From contig JAFCIZ010000001.1 of NCBI GenBank assembly GCA_017871115.1, forward strand, positions 124,001-188,000: DNA of 64,000 bases, written 5' to 3'. This document shows, one piece after another, positions 26,332-36,120 of the stretch (the stretch's first letter is position 1; each line of letters opens with the position of its first letter). The stretch is from Cunninghamella blakesleeana (lineage: Eukaryota > Mucoromycota > Mucoromycetes > Mucorales > Cunninghamellaceae). The notes below the pieces were generated by a model. It had not been told where the DNA came from. It made no database searches and was given only the letters and a program-made list of their open reading frames with translations. The position numbers and the translations under genes were made by a program.

Positions 26332-29300
26332 ATGAGTGGTTTAACGACATCGTTAATTGTAGCGTTAAACGGAGCAAGCGATATTGAAAAGGAAGGACAA
26401 ATCATCCGTTTTGGTAATGGTGCCAACTTAGATACTATCAGAGGTCTTGCTGCTGAAAAATTAGCTATTAATGGTAATACGCAAGATTTAAAATTATTAG
26501 ATAGTAAAGGTGATATATTAAGTGGCATTGATGATGTACGTCAACAACAAGTTGTCTATGTTGATCTTCCTCAAAAAATTATTGAAACTCTTCCTGGTCC
26601 TGCCAAATTGCCTTTTGTTGGTAATCTTTATGACTTATTACCCAACATGTAAGTTGGTTTTTTTTTATTGCTGTTAAAAAAAAGAAAAAAATATTTTAAA
26701 CTCCGGGAGTTTTGAAATATTCATTTCTTTCCTCTTCATTTTTTTTTTTTTTTTTTTTTAAAATAGTACTTATGGATGGATGAAATTATTTGAACGTTAT
26801 GGTCCTTTAGTTGATGTTTCACTTTTAGGAAAGCGTATTATTGGTACTAATGACCCTGCTATAGCTGAATTTTTTACAAAAGAAGGTGAATATTTTACTA
26901 AGAAGGTAAAACGTATATTTATAAAACCAAACATAAAACAAAAAACAATAATAATACAATTTACTTACTTTATTATTGTTTATTATATTATTATTTATTT
27001 TAGATTGCCCCTACACCTTTAGCTGAAGTAAAAGAATTTGCTGGTTCAGGTTTATTCACTAGTGATTCCGATGCCCATGAATGGAAGTTGGCTCATAAGT
27101 TACTTATGCCCGCCTTCTCGCCACGTGCTATTAAGGTAAAAAATAAAAAATAAAAAAAAATAAAAAATAAAAAACCTATATATATAATAAGAATAATAAT
27201 AGTATATTGATCTTTTTTTTTCTTATTCTTTCATAGGCTTATCAAGAAGAAATGGGTATTATTACACAAAAAACTATAAAACTATTGGATGAATATAAGC
27301 CTACAGATCAAGTAGAAATCTTAAATTGGACAACTAAATTGACTTTTGAAACTATTGGTGATATTGGTTTTGGTTATGATTTTGGTTTACTCGATAAAGT
27401 TGATGCTCCTAATCACCCTATGATCGACGCTATGGGTTACCTTTTAAAGATGACAGTAACTAGAGGTCAACAAGCCCAATTTATGAAACAGCTTCCTACT
27501 GCTGCAAATAGAAAATTCGACGAGTCTGTTCAAGTCATGTATAAAACTGTCACCGAAGTCATTGAAAAGAGAAAATCTAGTGCAGATGCTAATGATCCTA
27601 ATAAAGATATGCTTGGTTTTATGTTGAATGCACGCGATGAAGCTAATGAAGGTTTAACTGATATTAATATTCGTGATCAAATCATCACTTTCTTAATCGC
27701 TGGTCATGATACTACTGCAAATACTTTAGCCTGGGCTCTATATGAACTTAATCACCACCCTGATATTCAAGCTAAATTACTCCAAGAAATTGCTAATGCT
27801 GGAATTACTCATGATAAATTACCTACTGTTGAACAAATTAGCAGCTTAAAATATATGCATCAAGTTATCAAAGAAACTCTTCGTTTACATTCTCCTGTAC
27901 GTGCTTTATCTAAATACTGTAAGAAGGAATGTATTGTGCCTGGTGGTTATAAGATTCCTGCTGATACTGGTGTATCTGTTAACGTTTATGGTAATTAACA
28001 TAAATAACAATATGATATGAATAATAACATTAACTAATCCTATTTTATCTGTATATGATTTACATTTATACAGCTATGCATCACAATCCTGATATTTATC
28101 CTGACCCTGAACGTTTTGATCCTGATCGTTTTAGTCCAGAAGAAGAACAAAAGCGTAGTAGATTTGCTTGGCTTGTAAGTTTTAATTTTAATATAATTAT
28201 TATTTTTACATGTAATATTATATATAATACAAAATTTATTAATAATAATAATAATAATAATTAATAAATTAGCCATTTTCTACTGGTCCTCGTGCTTGTA
28301 TTGGTATGGCCTTTGCACTTCAAGAAGCTAAAACTGTTCTTTCTATGTTCTTACATAAATTTGAATTCCGCCATGGTAATAAAGATAGAATAAATATTAA
28401 AATTATTCAAAGTGTTATTATCTATATTAAATTTTATAAATACTTATTATACTACTTTACAAATAGATGGTTCTAAAGTCGAATTTGACTGTAATACTGC
28501 TACAACAAAACCTGATAACTTATTGATGACCATTCACCCCCGTACTAATTTCCCTGAACCTAATGAAAATGCTGTACCTCTTTCCTCTACTAAAGATCAA
28601 GCAAATGCACCTCCTCCACGTTCATTACCTCAATTAACTAAGGAACAAGCTGATAAAAAGATCGAATTACCTCCTATTGCTTTCGTTTATGGTACTCAGA
28701 CTGGTACTTCACAAGATTATGCTAATCAACTTGCCCAACAAGCTAGAGGATTCGGTTTTACTAATGTAGTTATTTTGGAAATGGATAAATTGAAATTACT
28801 CGATACAGGAAAATATGAAGGTGCATCTACTGGTAAATTACGTGAATTAGTTGTTCTTGTCACTGCTACTTATAATGGTCAACCACCAGATAGTGCTGAA
28901 CGTTTTGATAAATTCCTTGATACTAAAGTAACTGAAGATGGTCATGAAACCACTTTCAAAGGACTTTTATATGCTGTTTTCGGTGTTGGTAATAAAAACT
29001 GGCGTACTTATCAAAAATTCCCTCGTAAAGTAGATGAAACTCTTGAAGAATTAGGAGGTGAAAGATTCTTTGCTCGTGGTGAAGGGGATGCTGATAAAGA
29101 TATGGATGCTGATTTCAATGATTGGTAAATATAAATATATAAATATATAAATATAAAAACAAGGTTATATACTTATATTAATATTATTTTTCTGTTTCTC
29201 TTTTTTTTTAAAAAATGAATAAATAAACAAATAAATAAATAATATAGGTCTGCTCACTTTTGGACTCATACTTTAGACTATTATGGTGTTGCTGCTTCTG

Positions 29301-30673
29301 GTTCTCAATCTGTTGTACCTACAGCTACTTCTAGTAAAACAACAACTTCTTCCGTTTCCCTTACCTATGTCAGTCCCAAAGATAAAGAAAAATGGGAAGC
29401 TGGTTTTGCTAACAAGAACGGTGAAAAGAATGCCGTAATTACTGAAAATCGTGAACTTCAACACCCTGGATCAGGCCGTAGTACTCGCCATATTGAATTA
29501 GACATTACTAACCTTACATCTATTAGTGAAACTGAGGGTCACTTTTATAATGCAGGTGATCATTTGGAAGTTTATCCTGAAAATGATTCTAGTTTAGTCG
29601 AAACTGTTGCCTTAAACTTTGGATGGATTCTTGATTCTGTATTTGTAGTTGATCCTGAATCTAAACAAAATTTATCACCCCGTTCTTTAGCCGCTAACCT
29701 TACTGGACCATGCAGTATTCGTAATGCTCTTACCTATTATGCTGACCTTACATCACCACCCACCAGAGCTATGCTTGCTCATTTTGCTAACCAACTTCGT
29801 CAAACAGCACCTGATACTGCTGATGCCTTTGAAAAATTAATCATGCCAGATAATAATAATGTAGATGGTTATCCTGAATTTATTAAACAACACAGAACAT
29901 TAATTGATTTACAAAAGAGGTTCCCTCAAGTTAATTCTTTAGATTTTGCTCAATTCATAACAGCTATTAATGTCATGCAACCACGTCGTTATTCTATTTC
30001 TAGCTCACCTCTTGTTAAATCTACTATTGCAAGTCTTTCTGTTGGTGTTGTAGATGATGTTGTTAATGGTAAACATTATCCTGGTCTTTCTTCTTCTTTC
30101 CTTGCTCGTAGTTTTAAGGAAGGTCAACCTACTCATATTCGTGCTGCCTTTAAATCATCTAAAAGTACTTTTGATTTACCTAAAGATACCACTGTTCCTA
30201 TCATTATGATCTCTGCTGGTACTGGTTTTGCACCCTTCCGTGGTTTCCTTCAAGAACGTAGTGCTCAAAAGAATCGTGGTATTCAAGTTGGACAATCTGT
30301 ACTCTTCTTTGGTTGTCGTCACCCTGAACAAGATTATATCTATTCTAATGAATTAGAAGAATATAAAAAACAAGGTATCTTATCTCATTTACATGTTGCC
30401 TTTTCAAGAATTGACCCTCCATCTCCTACTAAATATGTTCAACATCAAATTCTTGCTAATGCTGGCGAAGTATGGGAATTAATGAATCCTCAGGAAGGTA
30501 CCACTCCTGCTTCTGTATATATTTGTGGTAGTGGTAGTATGAGTCGTGATGTTCGTCGTGCTTTTAATAATATGGCTAAAAGTTTCGGAGAAGCTTCTAC
30601 TGATGAAGAAGCTGAAGAATTTGTACAAAAATGGATTGATAGTGGTCGTTACAACGAAGATGTTTGGGGTTAA
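26332..30673 (+). CDS. Self-sufficient cytochrome P450-reductase fusion, copy 1
   Basis: P450BM3/P450foxy-like monooxygenase fused to its NADPH reductase, probably hydroxylating fatty acids or similar lipids (substrate inferred from the class). Eight exons: 26332-26648, 26767-26905, 27004-27135, 27237-27990, 28074-28174, 28273-28375, 28467-29124 and 29248-30673, encoding 1,209 residues. Residues 1 to ~85 are an additional domain with no P450 motif (see findings). P450 part begins [21 protein letters not shown]-helix [15 protein letters not shown]-helix [11 protein letters not shown] and haem ligand [14 protein letters not shown] are intact. The reductase has an FMN loop [33 protein letters not shown], an FAD block [12 protein letters not shown], an NADPH block [30 protein letters not shown] and a terminal Trp-Gly. 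No transmembrane anchor is seen, so a soluble enzyme is likely. Confidence 0.94.
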
Positions 30674-30862
30674 TTGATTAAAAAAAAATAATATTTTTAT
30701 TTTTTATTTTTTTTATATGTATATTCGTTATTTATTTATTATATTTCATTTATTTTTAAATATATTTATTAGCCTTATTTCATTTATTCATTCATTAATT
30801 ATTTTTTAAATAAATTTCATACTTATTTTTTTCGTTACATTATTTCCAGTCTCAAAACAAAG
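28827..30862 (+). repeat. Near-identical tract shared with 38668-40702
   Basis: From inside exon 7 through intron 7, all of exon 8 and ~190 nt of 3' flank, the two copies match exactly except for one extra T in an intronic T run (about 29202-29210). The last upstream mismatch is at 28826 and the first downstream mismatch at 30863. Flanks on both sides show frequent substitutions. Confidence 0.88.
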
Positions 30863-31537
30863 GATAATTGCATAATTTTTCTTTTTTATTTATGTATAAA
30901 AAAACTACTATTATATATATAATTATATGATACTTTTTTAAGTTATTCAATTAAGAACATTAAAAAAACTAACGATATAAAAAAATCATTTGAATGACAG
31001 AATAGGATGCTACTAAAACCTGTCAGGCGAAGTATACATGGCAATTAATTTTAGTAGTGTCAATACAGTGGCCAAATAACATATCCCATTGCCAAGAAAT
31101 GAATAATAGTAATAACAGTAGTGATAGTGGTATAATTTGCTCGAAAAAAAAATTAAGAATTATTATGAAAGAGATGAACCTATGAATATAGATATTGATA
31201 ATCAATCATCTAATATAGATAAAATCGATTCAAAAATTATTTACAGAATGTTCATTTCTATATTTAATCACAAATATTTTTTTATTCAATGTAATAATAA
31301 TAACTTTACTATTTTATTAAGATAAACTCTGTTCTGCTAAATAATATGGTATACAACAGAAAAGACGAGAAGGAGACATGACAACTTCTATTTTAATATT
31401 ATCATCATATATTTCAAAATATAATATATCTCAAAGTCAATACTCAGAGTAATTGTCAAATATAATCATATATTATATATATAAAGAGAATTAAGAAAAA
31501 TAAAAGCAAGCAATGACTAATGTTACTGGTTATTTTA

Positions 31538-32235
31538 ATGTATAGTTTGTATTGGTTATTATCTGTTCAAGGATTACAAAGTGACATTAAAAATATACAT
31601 AGCGGCCTCTCTAGTTTTAACTCTCTTCTCAAAAAAAACGCTGAATATATTGAAATGATAATTATAAAAGTTTTTTTTCTTTTTTTTTTTTTTTTTTAAT
31701 TTTAAAAGTACTAATATATATATATATATATATATATAATTATATTGATAGCCGTTTCAAATCAAAATGTTGATATTACATTAATAGAGAACTTTTTTGT
31801 ATCAACTGAAGAATTTTTGAAAGTTACTAACAATAAACCTCTTACATTGTTTTATAGAAATATTAAAGATTTATGTAAAGTTATATTTAGTGTATCCACA
31901 TAACAGGAAATACAATACTACAACCTTCAGATAACCTATTCATTTCCTTGATAAAAAACATTGAAAAAATGGAAAACATTTTACCCAATTTTGCAAAATA
32001 TAATCAATCAACAAAAAAATTTGGAAAATATTTTGTAAACCATTACACCTCAATTGGCTCATTTATTGATGCTAACATGGGTGCCCTCCCTATACCAGTA
32101 ATTTCGAATATAATACTATGGAATTATAATATTAATAGTCAATCACAGACATATGAATTAGAATCTGATGAAGATTTAAATGATTTAGTATTAGAAAATT
32201 TAAAAGATAACAATGATGAATTATTAGATGATTAG
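31538..32235 (+). pseudogene. Hypothetical gene remnant, unknown family
   Basis: Three coding-like pieces lie in order on the plus strand: 31538-31665 (LSVQGLQSDIKNIHSGLSSF and more), about 31752-31900 (AVSNQNVDITLIENFFVSTE and more) and 31903-32235 (TGNTILQPSDNLFISLIKNI through MGALPIPVISNIILWNYNIN, then an acidic tail ending LLDD). A long T/TA run separates pieces 1 and 2 with no good donor site (GTTTTT only), and pieces 2 and 3 need a one-base frame change next to an in-frame TAA. The composition is coding-like but I do not recognise a family. It lies only between the P450 copies and has no counterpart after copy 2. It is probably a degenerate gene; the last piece (95 residues) could still be expressed. 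Confidence 0.4.
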
Positions 32236-32654
32236 AAATTTTATATTTTTAAACATTATATATACTTAAAATTTAATAAATCTTTTACAACTAAACTGCA
32301 TAGTAAGATATAACATTAAATAAAATTACTACTATTATATCACTATATTTATATAGGATAGGTGTGCATATATATTATTATTATTATTATTATTATTATA
32401 TAGATCTAAACATGATTATATAGGTCTATATAGGCATATATAGATTTTATTTTCTATATAGGTAAAATGGGAAAGAATGTACTAAATGATTAAAATAAAT
32501 GCCTGTAGCAAAAAAAGCCCTCAAAAACTTAAGGGATTTGTCAAAAATTTACTTTGGATTAAAGAAAATGATAACTTGAGTAAAAAAATATCTCCATACT
32601 GACAATTGCAGCATACCTACCTACCTGGAGATTCAATTATAGAAAAAGTATCAA
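32236..32654. other. Spacer with TATATAGG-type short repeats
   Basis: Contains an ATT microsatellite (32371-32400) and several copies of a TATATAGGTCTATATAGG-like motif (32396-32465). The last part may belong to the adjacent transposon remnant, but no terminal inverted repeat was found. Confidence 0.45.
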
Positions 32655-33823
32655 AATATATACTACTATGGCCATGAAAGGGAAGATATAGTTAAATATA
32701 GAAAACATTGGGCAAAAGATATAATGGATCGAAAAAAAAATTTCTCAGCATTTGATGAAGAAAAAAATTGGGGAGAAGAAATACCTACATTGACTGGAAA
32801 TGGCGAACATCAAGTTATTGTTACTCATGATGAGTCTACTTTATATTGTTATTATGACTGTCAATATGTTAGGAGACAAAAAACGAAGCTGTGAAAAAAA
32901 TAAAGAGACCCGGTATTTCAATTATGGTATCTGAATTTCAATACACTTGTTATGGTACTATGAAGATTAATGGTAAATCATCAAGACTTATTTTTAAAGC
33001 GAGCTCTGGGAGAGAAGAATAAAGAGTTTCTGAACATATGATCAAACAATTGGAACAGGTCATTGAAATTTTTAAAGATTTACGTCCTGATTCTAAAGAT
33101 ATATTTTTATTCAACTAATATGCAAATCATATTACATTTGGCAAAGTTGCGTTAATAAATTCAAGAATGACTTTACTCGAAAGAATTTATAATCCAACAG
33201 AAAGCTATAGATTTAAAAATGGGAAGCTATTTAAAAATAATTGTTTGGTAGAAAAAAGCATGTATCATATGATAGAAGTAGAAACTAAAAAAAGAAATGG
33301 TGGAAGAATTCAAAGGAATTAACATAATTTTAGAAGAAAGAGGTATGTGGGAGGAAAATGGTTCAATCAGAAAAGATTAGCAATGGAGAGGTATCTGTGT
33401 TAAAGAGAAATTAATAGAGCAGGGTATTTTATATGATTTTCGTACATCACATTGCCTTGGAGCCCAAAATAGACTTTTTTTTTTTTCCAACGTCCAGCAA
33501 TCCAGAAACCATGTATTAAAGGAGGTATAGACTTCGTACTTTATTCAAAATTTTATTGTGAATGTAACTGGATAAAGCGTTATTTGTCGTAATCTAAAAA
33601 TTTAATGGGTAATAATTGTGATTATTCCGTACATAATTTTGAAGAAAGATTAAATGAAGTACTTGACGAAGCATTTATGTAACAATGGTTCGTAAATGTT
33701 ACAATAGATAGATGTATGCATTACATAAAAGCATATGCTTTGGATAACCTTGAATTTACAGAAGTTGAACAACTTTTTAATGATATAAAATTGTCTCACA
33801 GAATATTGGGTGCTAATCAGTAA
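32655..33823 (+). pseudogene. Inactivated DDE-superfamily transposase remnant
   Basis: Degraded transposase of the IS630/Tc1-like DDE type found in many copies in fungi. Recognisable blocks across three frames: YYGHEREDIVKYRKHWAKDI, VIVTHDESTLYCYYDCQYV (first catalytic Asp), ISIMVSEFQYTCYGTMKING-like segment near 32925, MIKQLEQVIEIFKDLRPDSK, FKGINIILEERGMW, DFVLYSKFYCECNWIKRYLS and a C-terminal KLSHRILGANQ. Several stops and frameshifts interrupt it (for example TAA at 33020-33022 and within the LFN-stop-YANH segment near 33113-33119). At the second catalytic site the expected Asp appears as Asn, and at the third the expected Glu appears as Lys, so it is catalytically dead. No terminal inverted repeats or target duplication could be found by eye. 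The element lies within the spacer between the duplicated P450 units. Confidence 0.8.
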
Positions 33824-34009
33824 TATAGTTTATTTATTTTAATTTTTTTACTTGGTTTTATTTCTTTCAAACATATTTAATTTCTTATAATTTTATTATA
33901 CTGTTATTAAAATAAGGCGAGCATCATAAACGGCTTTTATTGGCTATCAAATTTTAAAATTAGAAAATTGAACATTTTTTGAAAAGAATCTAGTTATAAC
34001 TCATTTGCA

Positions 34010-34160
34010 CCACATGACGAGTTAATTGACCAGCTTTATCAAAGGATTTGTTACATTGAGAACATTTAATTGTATGATTAGTACTAACATGAGACCTTAG
34101 CTCTGCCCATTTTGTAAAACGTTGGTTGCAATCGGGCTCTGTACATAGATAACATAAAAT
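34010..34160 (-). pseudogene. Orphan exon fragment of the TFIIIA gene
   Basis: On the minus strand this segment encodes ILCYLCTEPDCNQRFTKWAE and CSQCNKSFDKAGQLTRHV, two C2H2 fingers corresponding to fingers 6 and 7 of the complete TFIIIA gene (exon 42283-42063). Nucleotide similarity is high over ~150 nt, then stops abruptly after the CGTCAT of finger 7, where unrelated sequence and a stop follow. The upstream end retains the intron acceptor and enters a TA microsatellite, which is also the first base of duplication copy 2. No other TFIIIA exon is present nearby, so it is a broken by-product of the duplication. Confidence 0.85.
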
Positions 34161-34704
34161 ACCTATATATATATATATATAATGAAATATTTCTCGATTT
34201 TTTTTAAAAAAATAAACCCATATGTTCATCAATGGAAGCAGTAATTTTTATCAAAATCAATCATGATCTTCAATCAAATATATATTATTACAAAAATAAA
34301 ATTAACAAAAGTAAAAAAAATACTGTAATGTTTTAAATTATTTTAATCATTTAATTTTAACGAGAAAGATTACTTAAACCATATTCAAAACAGGAAAACA
34401 AGTACCAAAGTTTTTCATTTTATTTATATGTAGGGTCCTTCAATTTTTTTATAAAATCAAAGGTATTCATTGTTTCATTCTCTACAAATTTTTCTATGAG
34501 AAATATAAAATACTAATTTATATATATTTTTTCTAGTATATATATATCATGAGTTTGATTTCAAAAAAGAAATAAAGTTTTTTTCGTACATACATTATAT
34601 TTAAATGTCTTTTTAAAATAAATAAAAAATGATTACGAAGTAAAGGTTTTATTATTGTTTATCCCGCTTATTTATTTTTGGCTACTTTTTTAATAGCACA
34701 AAAT

Positions 34705-34706
<2 letters not shown>

Positions 34707-34755
<49 letters not shown>
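34707..34755 (+). repeat. A49 homopolymer, expanded relative to copy 1
   Basis: Forty-nine A residues follow AAAATGC and precede TCGGTTATCGTT; copy 1 has only twelve As at the matching position (25748-25759). Confidence 0.9.
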
Positions 34756-34757
<2 letters not shown>

Positions 34758-35254
34758 GGTTATCGTTGGATAAGGTTTTTCCTTTTGCAAAATTTCAGCA
34801 ATTATGCATTGAAATCCTTAAAAAATCAAACTACGAGGATTTTGAAGGATAAAATAGATATTTTAATTTAATAGTAAACCAGAATAAAAGGATAAAATTG
34901 TAGAATAAAAAATAAAAGATATTTTGTTAAAGCTTTATAGAAAGAGTCCAACAAACGTTAGAAAATTTGATATCGGAAACGTTCGATTTTTATTAAATTA
35001 AAAATTTATGAAGATTTTTTATATTGAGCTAAATCTGGAAAATGATTGAACACAAAAAATAACTTTTTAATTTTTTATATTTTTCAAACCCAACACACTT
35101 GGCAATGGTTCTTGGATGAATTTAATTTTTTTTTTACTTTGAAAATTATAAGCTACATTACACAGATAATAATAATAATATATATTAATATTAGAAACTA
35201 CAATAATAACCGTTTATTTAAAACGAAAAGGAAACAAACGATTGAAATAAGTAT

Positions 35255-35925
35255 ATTGTTATGGATTTTATTAGCTGTGTATAAAGGTAGCTCCCTTTTA
35301 TAGCTTTGATAGCAGATAGTTTTGTAATATAATTTAGTTGTCAGTGAGCGCCAGTATCTTGTTTTATGTAGATACGACTTAGTTCAGATTAATAAAGTAA
35401 AATGAAATGAAATGAAATAAACTATAAAATTGGATAAAGATCAACAATTATATAGACAAAGTAAAAATAAAATAAAATAGAATAGATATAATATCGGATA
35501 GAGATCAACGGTTATTATAATAAAATAAAATAAAATAAATTAATATTGGATAATAATCAACAATATTAATATAAAAATATATAATCTTTAGTTAAAAAGA
35601 TGAGTTAATAAACTTATAAGTACTTTATTTAAAATTAAAATTTTTATTTTTTCCAAAATAAAATAAAAATGGTCGAGTATTTATACTAAAATAAAAATTA
35701 GATATCCCATTTTTAATATCAAATATTACATAAAGAGTATTGATAATACAAAATAAAACAAATAATAAAAACTTTGTTAATAAAAACAGTAATAAGATTT
35801 AGTATGAAAAATGAAATAAAATTAACATCGAAAAAGATATAAAAAATGTTTGAAAAATATTAGCCAATTAAAGTATTAGGTTGGATTTTAAATGATCCAA
35901 GTGAACCCATCCCGCAATAATATCC
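35255..35925. other. Insertion in the upstream region of P450 copy 2, with imperfect repeats
   Basis: This DNA is absent from the matching position of copy 1, where AAATAAATATAG runs straight into TTATTTGGATCAG. It contains three imperfect units with a core like TTGGATAAAGATCAACAAT, at about 35430, 35492 and 35544, separated by AAAATAAAATA-type sequence. No coding region or clear terminal repeats. It could be a small non-autonomous element or local minisatellite growth. Confidence 0.55.
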
Positions 35926-36120
35926 ATATTTGGATCAGAAACGGCGCATAATTACGACCATCGAAAAAAAGGAAGTGCTCCCTATTTAGTAAACAAAAAA
36001 AAAAAAATACAAATAACTGGAGATATTCTGTTTTTTTCCATCTTTCTTTTTTTTTTAATTTATTAGTTTTATTCTTATAAAATTTTATTAATTTGATATA
36101 TAAATATAAATCATCAAAAT

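Larger units (their letters stand above)
25173..31155 (+). repeat. Segmental tandem duplication, copy 1 (P450-reductase unit)
   Basis: This ~6.0-kb segment matches 34164-41035 in direct orientation. Homology begins in a TA microsatellite followed by AATGAAATATTTCT, covers about 1.15 kb of upstream DNA and the whole gene, and fades near 31155 after a shared stretch containing GTCAGGCGAAGTATA and AATAACATATCCCATTG. Coding identity outside the conversion tract is roughly 90-95% by eye; upstream DNA is more divergent. Confidence 0.9.

Noticed and set aside
29273..29464. Minus-strand ORF inside the P450 reductase (also at 39113-39304)
   Set aside because: Exact shadow of reductase exon 8; identical in both copies only because the sense strand is identical.
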